Shown one piece after another: positions 1 to 9,364 of a DNA stretch of 64,000 nucleotides. Within the stretch, counting starts at the first letter, position 1; every line of letters starts with the position of its first letter. Both the position numbers and the translations under genes were made by a program. Below the pieces are notes generated by a model. That model was not told where the DNA came from and did no database searches. It saw only the letters and a list, made by a program, of their open reading frames with translations. This stretch comes from Candidatus Pantoea deserta (GTDB taxonomy: Bacteria > Pseudomonadota > Gammaproteobacteria > Enterobacterales > Enterobacteriaceae): positions 51,336 through 115,335 of the forward strand of contig NZ_RMVG01000017.1 of assembly GCF_003813865.1 (NCBI RefSeq). The letters run 5' to 3'.

Positions 1-920
1 CGCTGGTGCATGATTTCTCCGCGCAGGTACAGCGCGGCGACAAAATCGCTCTTATCGGCCCGAACGGCTGCGGCAAGACCACGCTGCTGCGCCTGATGCT
101 GCAACAGCTGAAGGCCGACAGCGGACGCGTGCACAGCGGCACTAAGCTGGAAGTGGCCTACTTCGACCAGCACCGTGCGGAACTGGATCCGGACCGGACC
201 GTGATGGATAACCTCGCGGAAGGCAAACAGGAAGTGATGGTCAACGGCAAGCCGCGCCACGTGCTTGGCTACCTGCAGGACTTCCTGTTTCATCCGAAAC
301 GCGCCATGACCCCGGTTCGCGCGCTTTCGGGAGGGGAACGCAATCGCCTGCTGCTGGCGCGTCTGTTCCTGCGTCCCAGCAACCTGATGATCCTCGATGA
401 ACCTACCAACGACCTCGACGTCGAAACGCTGGAGCTGCTGGAAGAGCTGATTGACGGCTATCAGGGCACCGTGCTGCTGGTCAGTCACGACCGTCAGTTC
501 GTTGATAACACCGTCACCGAATGCTGGATCTTTGAAGGCAACGGGGAAATTGGCAGCTTCGTAGGCGGCTATCACGATGCGCAGCAGCAGCGCGCAGCCT
601 ATAAGCAGCAGAAAAGCGCGCAGGCGAGCAAGCCTGTCGCCGCGGCGAAACCGGCAGCGGAAAAAAATGAAGCCGCCAGACGCGGCGGCAACAAACTAAG
701 CTATAACCTGATGCGGGAGCTGGAACAGCTGCCGCAGAAGCTGGAGTCGCTGGAGTCGCGTATCGGCGAACTTCAGGCTCAGATGAGCCATCCAGATTTC
801 TTTAGCCGGCCTCACGACCAGACCCAGCCGGTGCTGGACGCGCTGGCGCAGGCGGAACAAGAGCTGGAAGCGGCGTTTGAGCGTTGGGAAGAGCTTGAAG
901 CGCTGAAAAACGGCGCGTAA
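1..920 (+). CDS. uup: ABC-F family ATPase Uup, C-terminal part (5' end outside window)
   Basis: This is the second half of Uup, a soluble ABC-F ATPase linked to ribosome function and to suppression of transposon excision. The visible part has a complete second nucleotide-binding domain: Walker A GPNGCGKTT, signature LSGGERNR, Walker B LMILDEPTNDLD and switch histidine in SHDR. An Ala/Lys-rich linker follows, then a charged coiled-coil C-terminal domain that ends the protein, as in E. coli Uup (about 635 residues). The frame is open to the window edge, so the true start lies upstream. pqiA begins 17 bases after the stop, the usual order in Enterobacterales. Confidence 0.95.
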   Translation, partial: LVHDFSAQVQRGDKIALIGPNGCGKTTLLRLMLQQLKADSGRVHSGTKLEVAYFDQHRAELDPDRTVMDNLAEGKQEVMVNGKPRHVLGYLQDFLFHPKRAMTPVRALSGGERNRLLLARLFLRPSNLMILDEPTNDLDVETLELLEELIDGYQGTVLLVSHDRQFVDNTVTECWIFEGNGEIGSFVGGYHDAQQQRAAYKQQKSAQASKPVAAAKPAAEKNEAARRGGNKLSYNLMRELEQLPQKLESLESRIGELQAQMSHPDFFSRPHDQTQPVLDALAQAEQELEAAFERWEELEALKNGA

Positions 921-937
921 TCGATAAGGGAGTCGGG

Positions 938-2206
938 ATGTGTTCAGCCGCTGATAATCAGGCGTGGATGCTCTGTCCACAGTGCGATTTGATGGTCAAA
1001 CTGCCGCAGGTCCCGCAGGGGAGCCGCGCATCCTGTCCGCGCTGCCACACGGTGCTGACCACCAGCTGGACGGAGCCGCGCAAGCGTCCGACCGGCTATG
1101 CGGTGGCGGCGTTGTTTATGCTGCTGCTGGCGAATCTGTTTCCCTTTGTCACCATGAAAGTTGCCGGTCTCAGCAGCCAGATCTCGCTGTTGCAGATCCC
1201 GAAAGTCATGGTGTCAGAAGATTACAGCAGCCTCGCCACGCTGTTTCTGGTGTTTGTCCAGGCTATTCCCGGACTCTGCATGCTGACCATTATTTTGCTG
1301 GTCAACCGCGTCAGCATGCCGGTCAGCCTGCGTATTGGGCTGGCGCGGATTTTGTTCCAGCTGCGCAGCTGGGGAATGGCGGAGATCTTTATGGCCGGCG
1401 TGCTGGTCAGCTTTGTGAAGCTGATGGCCTACGGCGATGTCGGTCTGGAAACCAGCTTCTGGCCCTGGTGCCTGTTCTGCCTGCTACAGCTGCGCGCTTT
1501 TCAGTGCGTCGACCGCCGCTGGCTGTGGAGTCAGATCGCGCCGCTGCCGCCGCTGCCGCACGCGCCGGAAAAAGGGATCAGCGGGATCAGGCAGGGACTG
1601 CGATCCTGTCCGTGCTGCACTGCGATCTTACCGGCGGATCGGCCTGACTGTTCGCGCTGCGGCGTGGTGGCCGCGCCGCGGCGTAAACACAGTTTGCAGT
1701 GGACGCTGGCGCTGCTGTTTACCTCGCTAATCATTTATATCCCGGCGAATCTGCTGCCCATTATGGTGACGGAAAGTCTGGGTACGCCCTATCCCTCAAA
1801 CATCATGGCCGGGGTCATCCTGCTGTGGAGCGACGGCTCTTATCCGGTCGCGCTGGTGATTTTTATCGCCAGTATCATGGTGCCGTCGCTAAAAATGCTG
1901 GCGATTGGCTGGCTCTGCTGGGACGCCAGCGGGCGCGGACACCGCGACAGCGAAAAGATGCACCTGATTTATGAAGTGGTCGAATTTGTTGGCCGCTGGT
2001 CGATGATCGACGTATTTGTTATTGCCGTGCTCTCTGCGCTGGTGCGCATGGGGCAACTGATGAATGTTTATCCCGCAGTCGGCGCGCTGCTATTTGCGCT
2101 GGTGGTGATCCTGACCATGATCGCCGCCATGACGTTTGACCCGCGCCTGACCTGGGATCGTGTACGGGAACACACTACAAAGGAGCCGCGCCTTGACGGA
2201 AAGTAA
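938..2206 (+). CDS. pqiA: Inner-membrane protein PqiA (paraquat-inducible protein A)
   Basis: PqiA is the integral inner-membrane partner of the PqiABC lipid-transport system, which bridges the envelope. The 422-residue protein has two similar halves. Each starts with a cysteine-rich zinc-ribbon-like element (CxxC pairs near residues 13-36 and 224-244) and continues into several hydrophobic helices. The ATG follows uup by 17 bases. The end overlaps the start of pqiB, as expected for translational coupling. Length and domain order match the family; the SoxRS control known in E. coli was not traced to a site here. Confidence 0.95.
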   Translation: MCSAADNQAWMLCPQCDLMVKLPQVPQGSRASCPRCHTVLTTSWTEPRKRPTGYAVAALFMLLLANLFPFVTMKVAGLSSQISLLQIPKVMVSEDYSSLATLFLVFVQAIPGLCMLTIILLVNRVSMPVSLRIGLARILFQLRSWGMAEIFMAGVLVSFVKLMAYGDVGLETSFWPWCLFCLLQLRAFQCVDRRWLWSQIAPLPPLPHAPEKGISGIRQGLRSCPCCTAILPADRPDCSRCGVVAAPRRKHSLQWTLALLFTSLIIYIPANLLPIMVTESLGTPYPSNIMAGVILLWSDGSYPVALVIFIASIMVPSLKMLAIGWLCWDASGRGHRDSEKMHLIYEVVEFVGRWSMIDVFVIAVLSALVRMGQLMNVYPAVGALLFALVVILTMIAAMTFDPRLTWDRVREHTTKEPRLDGK

Positions 2207-3836
2207 CCACGGCCATGCCAAAGTTGACCAGATTAAACGCTGGTCGCCGGTGTGGATTGTCCCTATTGTCACGCTGTTAATTGGCGGCTGGATTCTGTTC
2301 TATCACTTTAGTCATCTTGGCCCGCAGGTCATTTTAATTACGGAGAATGCGGAAGGAATCGAAGCGGGTAAAACCACCATTAAAAGCCGCAGCGTCGATG
2401 TCGGCGTCGTGGAAAAAGCCGAGCTGTCCGACGACTTGCACCATGTGGAAATTACCGCGCGGCTTAACTCCGGCATGGAAAAGCTGCTGCACAAAGACAG
2501 CGTATTCTGGGTCGTTAAACCGCAGATTGGCCGTGAAGGCGTGACCGGGCTGAATACGCTGCTTTCCGGCGCCTATATTGAGCTGCAACCGGGCACCAAA
2601 GAAGAGCCGAAAGATCGCTATCAGCTGCTGGATGCGCCGCCGCTGGCGCCGCCTGACGCCAAAGGTATTCGCATTACCCTCGACAGCAAAAAGGCCGGGC
2701 AGCTTAACGCCGGCGATCCGGTGCTGTTTCGCGGCTACCGGGTGGGCACGGTGGAAACCAGCAGCTTTGACACCGATAAGCGCATGATGACCTATCAGCT
2801 GTTCATTGCAGCCCCTTACGATCGCCTGGTGACCACCAATGTCCGCTTCTGGAAAGACAGCGGTATTGCCGTGGATATGTCGGCATCGGGAATGCGCGTC
2901 GAGATGGGATCGCTGACCACGCTGTTTAGCGGCGGCGTTAGTTTCGACGTGCCAGACGGCTGGGAGTTAGGGCAGGCCGCGACCAACAATGCGGATTATC
3001 ATCTGTTTGACGATCAGCGCAGTATTCAGGATTCGCTCTACACTAATCACGTGGATTTCCTGATGTTCTTCACCGATTCGATTCGCGGCCTTCAGGTCGG
3101 CGCGCCGGTTGAGTTCCGCGGCATTCGCCTGGGAACCGTGGCGGAAGTGCCGTTTATGACTGAGGGCGTGAATCAGGCGCTAAACAACGACTATCGCGTG
3201 CCGGTATTAATTCGCATCGAGCCGGATCGCTTTGCTAAACGCCTGGGTGAAAACTTTAACCTGGAGCAGCATTTACAGGACGGTAAGAAACGCGGCCTGC
3301 GCGCCTCGCTGAAAACCGGCAATCTGCTCTCTGGTTCGCTCTATATCGATCTCGATTTCTACGACAACGTTCCGGCCTATAAAGGCCCGGAAAAAGTGGC
3401 TGGCTATGAAATCATTCCGACAACCAGCGGCGGTCTGAGCCAGATTCAGCAGAAGCTGGTGGCGGCGCTCGACAAGATCAACGCCTTGCCGCTGAATGGC
3501 ATGGTGACGGAAGCGACGGGCACGCTGAAAGAGAGTCAGCGCACGCTGCGTGAATTGCAGGGCACGCTGAAAAACCTCAATCAGATCACCGCCAGCCCGG
3601 CGATGAAAACGCTGCCGGACGATATGCAGCAAACGCTGCGCGAGCTGAATCGCAGCATGAAAGGGCTGCAACCTGGATCTCCAGCCTATAACAAGCTGGT
3701 GGGCGATATGCAGCGACTCGATCAGGTGCTGCGCGAACTGCAACCGGTATTGAAAACGCTGAATACCAAAAGCAACGCGCTGGTGTTTGAGGCCAAACCG
3801 GGCCAGGATCCTCAGCCGAAGAGGGCGAAACAGTGA
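2193..3836 (+). CDS. pqiB: MCE-family inter-membrane transport protein PqiB
   Basis: PqiB is a periplasm-spanning MCE protein anchored in the inner membrane that is thought to form a tunnel for lipid movement to the outer membrane. One N-terminal transmembrane helix (about residues 18-38) precedes three MCE modules, and a long amphipathic helical C-terminal segment rich in Leu and Gln forms the needle. I place the start at the TTG at 2193, giving MTESNHGHAK, because AGGAG lies six to ten bases upstream and the product then matches E. coli PqiB. An upstream in-frame ATG at 2160 sits deep inside pqiA and lacks support. The gene overlaps pqiA by 14 bases and pqiC by 4. Confidence 0.94.
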   Translation: MTESNHGHAKVDQIKRWSPVWIVPIVTLLIGGWILFYHFSHLGPQVILITENAEGIEAGKTTIKSRSVDVGVVEKAELSDDLHHVEITARLNSGMEKLLHKDSVFWVVKPQIGREGVTGLNTLLSGAYIELQPGTKEEPKDRYQLLDAPPLAPPDAKGIRITLDSKKAGQLNAGDPVLFRGYRVGTVETSSFDTDKRMMTYQLFIAAPYDRLVTTNVRFWKDSGIAVDMSASGMRVEMGSLTTLFSGGVSFDVPDGWELGQAATNNADYHLFDDQRSIQDSLYTNHVDFLMFFTDSIRGLQVGAPVEFRGIRLGTVAEVPFMTEGVNQALNNDYRVPVLIRIEPDRFAKRLGENFNLEQHLQDGKKRGLRASLKTGNLLSGSLYIDLDFYDNVPAYKGPEKVAGYEIIPTTSGGLSQIQQKLVAALDKINALPLNGMVTEATGTLKESQRTLRELQGTLKNLNQITASPAMKTLPDDMQQTLRELNRSMKGLQPGSPAYNKLVGDMQRLDQVLRELQPVLKTLNTKSNALVFEAKPGQDPQPKRAKQ

Positions 3837-4399
3837 AAAAAGGAATCGTGTTAGGCGCCGCGCTGTTGATCAGCGCGTGCAGCAGCACCATTGACAACAC
3901 CTACTATCAGCTGCCGTCGCAACCGGCAGCGATGCAGGTGCGCAGCGGCGGCGAAGCGCAGCCGCCTGCGCTATGGGTACAACAGGTTACGGTGCCGGAT
4001 TACCTGGCCGGCAACGGGCTGGTTTATCAGACCAGCGACGTAAAATATGTGATCGCCGCCAATAACTTATGGGCCAGTCCGCTCGATCAGCAGCTTCATC
4101 AGACGCTGGTGGCTAATCTGAGTAAGGCCTTGCCGGGCCGTCTGGTATCCGGCTCGCCGCTGGGCGAAAAGCATGACACCCTGAGCGTGACGGTAACCGG
4201 CTTTCAGGGACGCTATGACGGGCGCGCCGTCGTCAGCGGCGAATGGGTGCTCCAGCATAACGACCGCGTCATAAAGCAGGGCTTCGATGTGGCGCTGCCG
4301 CAGAACGAGGATGGCTATGACGCGCTGGTGCGCACGCTGGCTATCGGCTGGCAGCAAACGGCACAGCAGATTGCCAATGCCGCGATAACTACAGAATAA
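3833..4399 (+). CDS. pqiC: Outer-membrane lipoprotein PqiC
   Basis: PqiC is the lipoprotein of the Pqi system and docks the PqiB tunnel at the outer membrane. The 188-residue product has a short signal sequence ending in the lipobox ISAC, so Cys16 should be lipidated. The remainder matches the ABC-type auxiliary lipoprotein family, with the YYQLP segment just after the lipobox. The GTG start overlaps the pqiB stop by four bases, making pqiABC a tightly coupled operon. A strong hairpin with a U-tract follows within 25 bases. Confidence 0.93.
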   Translation: MKKGIVLGAALLISACSSTIDNTYYQLPSQPAAMQVRSGGEAQPPALWVQQVTVPDYLAGNGLVYQTSDVKYVIAANNLWASPLDQQLHQTLVANLSKALPGRLVSGSPLGEKHDTLSVTVTGFQGRYDGRAVVSGEWVLQHNDRVIKQGFDVALPQNEDGYDALVRTLAIGWQQTAQQIANAAITTE

Positions 4400-4421
4400 A
4401 ATTTACTAAGCCTTAAATTTC

Positions 4422-4468
4422 GCCCTCGATCGCCTCAGCAATATGCTGGCGCTATCGAGGGCTTTTTT
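4422..4468 (+). terminator. Intrinsic terminator of pqiABC
   Basis: A nine-base arm GCCCTCGAT pairs with ATCGAGGGC, with further GC pairing inside the loop. Six T residues follow directly. It lies just after the pqiC stop on the same strand. Confidence 0.85.
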
Positions 4469-4675
4469 ATTTGGCTTCAAGGCGATAAGCGAGGCCAGCT
4501 GAGAGCGGGCAGGCAAAATAATGGCGATTTAACGGCAGAATGATGACACTGGCGTGAAATTTGCGCATTGACCTTTTAAGGTACGGCGGGTAAAACTTAA
4601 CTGTGGCTGAGCATATTTTCGCCACTCTATTTCTTTCCACCAGATTCCACAGACCTGATATGAGGGATACGAGGT

Positions 4676-4843
4676 ATGAAGAGACAGAAACGAGACCGCC
4701 TTGAACGCGCCCATTCTCGTGGCTACCAGGCCGGTATTACAGGACGCTCAAAAGAGATGTGTCCGTATCAGATGATTGAGGCTAAGTCTCACTGGTTGGG
4801 AGGTTGGCGACAAGCCATGGAGGACAGGGCGGTTACGGTGTAA
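4676..4843 (+). CDS. rmf: Ribosome modulation factor RMF
   Basis: RMF binds 70S ribosomes in stationary phase and drives formation of inactive 100S dimers. The 55-residue product MKRQKRDRLERAHSRGYQAG... is almost identical to E. coli RMF through the conserved basic N-terminus and the SKEMCPYQ and WLGGWRQAMEDR segments. The ATG follows a GAGG element. It stands alone between pqiC and convergent fabA, the same position as in E. coli, and is closed by its own hairpin. Divergence is concentrated in the middle (MIEAKSH) and at the last residues. Confidence 0.95.
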   Translation: MKRQKRDRLERAHSRGYQAGITGRSKEMCPYQMIEAKSHWLGGWRQAMEDRAVTV

Positions 4844-4864
4844 TCGACCGTCAGGAAAAGGAAG

Positions 4865-4889
4865 AAACCTCCGCACAGGCGGAGGTTTT
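4865..4889 (+). terminator. Intrinsic terminator after rmf
   Basis: The arms AAACCTCCGC and GCGGAGGTTT form a ten-base-pair stem with a four-base loop and a short T run. It lies between convergent rmf and fabA and may serve both strands, more weakly for fabA. Confidence 0.75.
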
Positions 4890-4900
4890 CATATGCACTA

Positions 4901-5419
4901 TCAGAACGCGTTGGTGTCTTTAAACAGACCCACTTTCAGATCGCTGGCGGAGTAAATCAGGTTGCCGTCAACGAACACTTCGCCATCGGCAACGCCCATG
5001 ACCAGCTTGCGATTAATCACGCGCTTAAAGTGAATTTTGTAGGTGACTTTTTTCGCCGTCGGCAGCACCTGACCGGTAAATTTGACCTCGCCTACGCCCA
5101 GCGCGCGGCCTTTGCCTTCCGCGCCCAGCCAGCCCAGATAGAAACCAACCAGCTGCCACATCGCATCAAGCCCCAGGCAGCCAGGCATTACCGGGTCGCC
5201 GATAAAGTGACAGGCGAAGAACCACAGGTCAGGATTAATATCCAGCTCGGCTTCCACGAAGCCCTTGTCATATTTACCGCCGTCTTCAGTCATCTTGACT
5301 ACGCGGTCCATCATCAACATGTTGCCAGACGGAAGCGGCGGACCGTTCTCGCCAAACAGTTCACCGCGACCTGACGCAATCAGGTCCTCTTTGCTATAGG
5401 ATTCGCGTTTATCAACCAT
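4901..5419 (-). CDS. fabA: 3-hydroxydecanoyl-ACP dehydratase/isomerase FabA
   Basis: FabA dehydrates 3-hydroxyacyl-ACP and isomerises trans-2- to cis-3-decenoyl-ACP, the branch point to unsaturated fatty acids. The 172-residue length equals that of E. coli FabA. The hot-dog fold active site is intact: His71 in [11 protein letters not shown] and Asp85 in GLDAMWQL. The gene is monocistronic and transcribed away from lonH, which ends 67 bases upstream. A near-palindrome resembling the FabR operator lies in the 5' region. Confidence 0.97.
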   Translation of the reverse strand: MVDKRESYSKEDLIASGRGELFGENGPPLPSGNMLMMDRVVKMTEDGGKYDKGFVEAELDINPDLWFFACHFIGDPVMPGCLGLDAMWQLVGFYLGWLGAEGKGRALGVGEVKFTGQVLPTAKKVTYKIHFKRVINRKLVMGVADGEVFVDGNLIYSASDLKVGLFKDTNAF

Positions 5420-5458
5420 GTTTTCAATAAGCCTTGTTTTAGTGAATCACGAAGTTTA

Positions 5459-5474
5459 GCGAACAGCTGTACGC
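5459..5474 (-). promoter_or_regulatory. FabR-like operator upstream of fabA
   Basis: The 16-base near-palindrome GCGTACAGCTGTTCGC (minus strand) lies 40 bases upstream of the fabA start. It resembles the GTACA...TGTTCGCT half-sites described for FabR at enterobacterial fabA and fabB promoters. Assignment rests on position and remembered consensus only. Confidence 0.55.
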
Positions 5475-5486
5475 CGGGCAATTCAA

Positions 5487-7238
5487 TCAGCGCTGGTTAA
5501 ACCAGTTTAGCCAGCGTAAAGGCCAGGGGCGATGACTCGCTTCCTGCTGATTGAACTGGGTAATACGATCCTGAATCCGGCGCAACAGCGAATCGCCGTT
5601 ATCATCATCGCTGCGCCAGACAACGCCGGTTAACAGCGGCAGCGCCTCATCGGCACGATCGATAGCCCAGATATGGAAACGACCCTGCTCAACGGCGTCT
5701 ACCACCTCCTGGCTCAGGCTCAGGTGGCGTTTGTTGGCGGCCGGAATAATGACGCCCTGTTCGCCGGTTAGCTCGCGCTCGTTGCAAATCGTGAAGAATC
5801 CTTCGATCTTCTCGTTTAATCCGCCTACCGGCTGCGCATTGCCAAACTGATCGACCGAGCCAGTGACGGCTATCTGTTGGTTGACAGGCTGGTTGGCCAG
5901 CGCGCTGATCAAGGCGCATAACTCCGCCAGCGAGGCGCTGTCGCCGTCTACTTCAGAATAGGATTGTTCAAATACCAGCGAGGCAGAGAAGGGCAGCTGC
6001 TGATCCAGTTCCAGTTCAGCAATCAGATACGCCTGCATAATCATCATGCCTTTGGCATGGATGTTTCCGCCCAGCTCGGCTTTGCGCTCTACGTCGTTAA
6101 ATTCGCCGTCGCCGGGATGCACCACGCAGGTAATGCGGGAAGGCTCGCCCCAGGGACGCGGATGGCCGGGAAACTCCACTACGGAGAGACCATTAATCTG
6201 GCCTACCACTTCGCCCTCGGTTTCAATCAGAATCTGATTGAGCAGGATCTCATCGCGCATTCTTTCCGCCAGGAAGGCTTCGCGCCAGTTACGCTCCTCG
6301 AACGCGCTAAGCAATGTCGCTTCGCTCAGGGCATCGCCCTGCAACGCCGCCTCACGCATCTGACGCAGCAGCCAGCGCGGGCAGAGCGGCAACACCTCCT
6401 GATCGCCGGTATAGCGCACGGCCTCACGCAGCAGGGGCGGCCAGAAGTCAGCCTGCGGCGCGGGAAGATTAGCCTGTTGCGCCACATCCTGCGCCCAGCG
6501 GCACCAGGCCAGCAGATCGTCTTCATCGACAATCTGTAAGTTCTCTTCAAATTCGGTGTAGGTCGCCAGCTCGTGAAGTTCGGGATCGCTCTCCTGAAAA
6601 GCTGCCAGCGCGTCGCGATCGCCGCACAGCACCAGCTTAAGCGTTAACGGCAGCGGCGGAATAGAAACCGGCAGAGGACGACGCTCATCAGGAGAGAGCC
6701 ACTCCAGACGGCCCAGCTGAATGGCGCGCTTTAAACGCAGCCAGAGCAGCGGCTGCGCCTGAAGCGTCCGCAATGACAATACCAGCGTACCGCCGTTGGC
6801 ACGGTGGATCAGGCCGGGTTCAAGCTGAAGACGATCGCGATGCAGACGCACGCAGCCAAACAGCTGATCGTTTTCTATCCAGTCGGCATAAAGCACTTTG
6901 CCGGTGCCGGTAAAGGGATGAGACGCATCGCCCGGCGGCTGAAGTGTCACATTATCCGCAATGATATGGTAATGTCCGCCAGATAGCTGTGCCGGTTCGC
7001 CTGCGATACGGGCCATTCGGTGCGCAATCAGCGCCAGGTAATCCACATTCTCCTGGCTACAAACCAGCAGCAGGGGAAATCCTTCGCGCTGTTGTTGCAG
7101 ACGGGCCAGAGCATTCAGCAAACGCGGCTGTACTGCCGCCAGGCTATCAGTCTCTTCTTCAGCGATGCGGGAAAAAACGGATGCGTATTCGGTAATGTTG
7201 GGTTGCAGGTCTTGCCAGGAAAGTCGGGAACTGGTCAA
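5487..7238 (-). CDS. lonH: Lon-like protease LonH (YcbZ)
   Basis: This is a 583-residue member of the Lon-related S16 protease family, the YcbZ/LonH group, which keeps the Lon proteolytic domain with a divergent ATPase-like N-terminal part. The catalytic dyad is intact: Ser434 in GDSAS and Lys477 in GGLNEKIEG, 43 residues apart as in Lon. No convincing Walker A motif is visible. It lies between fabA and divergent matP, its normal location. Its substrates are not well established in the family, so cellular role is left open. Confidence 0.9.
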   Translation of the reverse strand: MTSSRLSWQDLQPNITEYASVFSRIAEEETDSLAAVQPRLLNALARLQQQREGFPLLLVCSQENVDYLALIAHRMARIAGEPAQLSGGHYHIIADNVTLQPPGDASHPFTGTGKVLYADWIENDQLFGCVRLHRDRLQLEPGLIHRANGGTLVLSLRTLQAQPLLWLRLKRAIQLGRLEWLSPDERRPLPVSIPPLPLTLKLVLCGDRDALAAFQESDPELHELATYTEFEENLQIVDEDDLLAWCRWAQDVAQQANLPAPQADFWPPLLREAVRYTGDQEVLPLCPRWLLRQMREAALQGDALSEATLLSAFEERNWREAFLAERMRDEILLNQILIETEGEVVGQINGLSVVEFPGHPRPWGEPSRITCVVHPGDGEFNDVERKAELGGNIHAKGMMIMQAYLIAELELDQQLPFSASLVFEQSYSEVDGDSASLAELCALISALANQPVNQQIAVTGSVDQFGNAQPVGGLNEKIEGFFTICNERELTGEQGVIIPAANKRHLSLSQEVVDAVEQGRFHIWAIDRADEALPLLTGVVWRSDDDNGDSLLRRIQDRITQFNQQEASHRPWPLRWLNWFNQR

Positions 7239-7405
7239 AATAATCGCATTTGGTTAATTAATGAAAAGCGAGATTATACAGGAAACCCCTTTGCTGCGCA
7301 CGGCATGGTTCTGAATAACCCTGAGACAATCAACGCCTTTTCCTTACTGCATCCGGTTAAAAAGCTGTTATTCTTGATTTGTTACGCGGTCACGGTGAGA
7401 TCCCG

Positions 7406-7873
7406 ATGAAATACCAACAACTCGAAAACCTTGAAAGTGGATGGAAATGGAAATACCTGGTAAAAAAACACCGGGAAGGTGAGCCGATCACGCGACATAT
7501 TGAGCTAAGCGCCGCGCAGGCGGCCGTCGATGAGCTGCTCTCAATGGAAAATCGTCCGGTTGATGTCGCAGAGTGGATCGCGCAACATATTCATCCGGAT
7601 TTAGCCAATCGCCTTAAACAGACGATTCGCGCCCGCCGCAAACGGCACTTTAACGCCGAGCATCAGCACACGCGTAAAAAGTCTATCGACCTTGAGTATC
7701 TGGTCTGGCAGCGGCTGGCCGGACTGGCGCAGCGCCGTAGCTGTACGCTCTCTGAAACCATCGTGCAGCTGATTGAAGATGCGGAACGCAAAGAAAAATA
7801 TGCTAACCAGATGTCGAGCCTTAAGCAGGATCTTCAGGCAATACTGGGTAAATCCGACAGAGGGAATGAGTAG
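7406..7873 (+). CDS. matP: Macrodomain Ter protein MatP
   Basis: MatP binds matS sites in the terminus macrodomain and compacts it, also linking it to the division machinery through ZapB. The 155-residue product begins [18 protein letters not shown] and closely matches E. coli MatP, including the basic stretch [19 protein letters not shown] before the ribbon-helix-helix region and a helical C-terminus. I chose the ATG at 7406 rather than an upstream in-frame start at 7379 because it gives the conserved N-terminus. It is divergent from lonH and convergent with ompA. Confidence 0.95.
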   Translation: MKYQQLENLESGWKWKYLVKKHREGEPITRHIELSAAQAAVDELLSMENRPVDVAEWIAQHIHPDLANRLKQTIRARRKRHFNAEHQHTRKKSIDLEYLVWQRLAGLAQRRSCTLSETIVQLIEDAERKEKYANQMSSLKQDLQAILGKSDRGNE

Positions 7874-7905
7874 CGTCGCGGGCCATATCTTTATCAGCAG
7901 ACATA

Positions 7906-7931
7906 AAAAAACCCCGCTTAGCGGGGTTTTT
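7906..7931. terminator. Bidirectional terminator between matP and ompA
   Basis: AAAAACCCCGC and GCGGGGTTTTT flank a TTA loop. The stem carries A and T runs on both sides, so it can stop transcription from matP and from ompA. Confidence 0.88.
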
Positions 7932-7944
7932 CTTGCATTGAAAC

Positions 7945-9012
7945 TTAAGCCTGCGGCTGAGTTACAACGTCTTTGATACCTTTCACGTCGATTTCTACGC
8001 GACGGTCCGGCGCCAGGCAGTCGATCAGAGCCTGACGGCCTTTCACGCTGTCACAGGTGTTGCCGGTAACCGGGTTAGATTCACCCATACCGCGTGCAGA
8101 GATCTTGTTGGAAGGGATACCTTTAGATACCAGGTAGTCAACCACTGACTGAGCGCGTTTCTCAGACAGTTTCTGGTTGTACTGTTCTGAACCGATGCGA
8201 TCGGTGAAGCCCAGAACAACAACGGAACCGTCTTTCGGGTCCATTGAGCTCAGCTGGCTGTACAGCTGATCCAGAGCCTGCTGACCTTCCGGCTTCAGGG
8301 TAGATTTGTTGAAGGTGAACAGCACGTCAGACTTCAGGGTGAAACGCTTGGTTTCAACAACCGGAGCCGGGGCTGGAGCCGGAGCAACAACCGGTGCAAC
8401 TTCATCCTGACCGAAGCGGTATGAAACGCCTACGCTCAGCATGCCGTTGTCAGGACGCGCGCCAACAGTCTGTGCGTCGCCGATGTTGTTAACCCACTGG
8501 TAGTCCAGACGGGTAGCCCAGTTCTGGGTCAGAGCGTACTCAACGCCGACTGCTGCCAGCGGAGAAACGCCGGTGTCGTGGTCGCTGATGCGGCCGTTAA
8601 CGCTGTTGTTCTGAGTCGCGTCAGCGCGCCATACCATACCACCCAGACGGGTGTAGATGTCCAGATCGTCAGTGATCGGGTAGCTCAGTTTAGCAGCCAG
8701 CTGAACGCCTTGTGCTTTGAATGCGCCGTTGTTTACGGTGCCTTTGTTCGGCATACGGCCAAGCCAGTCGTAGCCCAGCTCGAAGCCCAGGTACGGGTTA
8801 GCCTGATAGCCTACGAACGCACCAGCGCCCAGCTGAGATTCATGGGTCGGGCCATTGTTGTTGCCATAACCGTTACCGTAGTAACCAGTATCGTGATACT
8901 GAGACCAGCCCAGTTTAGCACCGGTATACCAGGTGTCATCTTTCGGAGCGGCCTGCGCTACGGTAGCGAAGCCAGCCAGTGCCACTGCAATTGCGATAGC
9001 TGTCTTTTTCAT
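7945..9012 (-). CDS. ompA: Outer-membrane protein A
   Basis: OmpA is the major outer-membrane barrel that tethers the membrane to peptidoglycan. The 355-residue product has signal peptide [21 protein letters not shown], an eight-strand barrel domain (about residues 22-195), a Pro/Ala hinge near residues 200-215 (VAPAPAPAP) and a C-terminal OmpA/MotB domain with [13 protein letters not shown]. The start at 9012 is set by the signal peptide; the in-frame codon at 9042 adds ten residues with no family support. Loop sequences ([12 protein letters not shown]) are lineage-specific. Confidence 0.97.
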   Translation of the reverse strand: MKKTAIAIAVALAGFATVAQAAPKDDTWYTGAKLGWSQYHDTGYYGNGYGNNNGPTHESQLGAGAFVGYQANPYLGFELGYDWLGRMPNKGTVNNGAFKAQGVQLAAKLSYPITDDLDIYTRLGGMVWRADATQNNSVNGRISDHDTGVSPLAAVGVEYALTQNWATRLDYQWVNNIGDAQTVGARPDNGMLSVGVSYRFGQDEVAPVVAPAPAPAPVVETKRFTLKSDVLFTFNKSTLKPEGQQALDQLYSQLSSMDPKDGSVVVLGFTDRIGSEQYNQKLSEKRAQSVVDYLVSKGIPSNKISARGMGESNPVTGNTCDSVKGRQALIDCLAPDRRVEIDVKGIKDVVTQPQA

Positions 9013-9364
9013 TTTGCGCCTCGTTATCATCCAAATAGGCAATGAGCAAAAAGGGATGCTCTTGGTTGTAATCCTTCGCCGGGTTAATACGCTCGCTTAT
9101 GTCTCTACCGATAAAAAACGGAGATTATTGAGCACCCTGGCGAGGTAAAGTCTACAACGTGATTGGAAACTTACAAGTATGATGTGAGGGGATGCTGCAA
9201 AAAAACAGGGCGTTATACACACATTCTAACATTTGCCCCAACTTTCGTGCCGCTGCATTCCCTGGCAAAATGCAGCTAAACCATTGTCAAAGCTGGAGGG
9301 AAAAGAATCAGTGGTTTAGCTGAGGCGAAAAAGAGAAATGACCAAAGAAAAATCCTAAATTTAC
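9013..9364. other. ompA leader and sulA-ompA intergenic region
   Basis: No gene is visible. The part next to ompA should contain its long 5' untranslated leader and promoter on the minus strand. The part next to sulA contains an 11-base perfect inverted repeat, listed separately. Confidence 0.6.
9273..9322 (-). terminator. Inverted repeat downstream of sulA, possible terminator
   Basis: The arms CAGCTAAACCA and TGGTTTAGCTG are perfectly complementary with a 28-base loop. On the minus strand the stem is followed by CATTTTGCC, a weak U-tract. It begins 43 bases after the sulA stop. Confidence 0.5.

Noticed and set aside
2160..2192. Upstream ATG for PqiB
   Set aside because: It lies inside pqiA without a Shine-Dalgarno sequence; TTG at 2193 has AGGAG and the family N-terminus.
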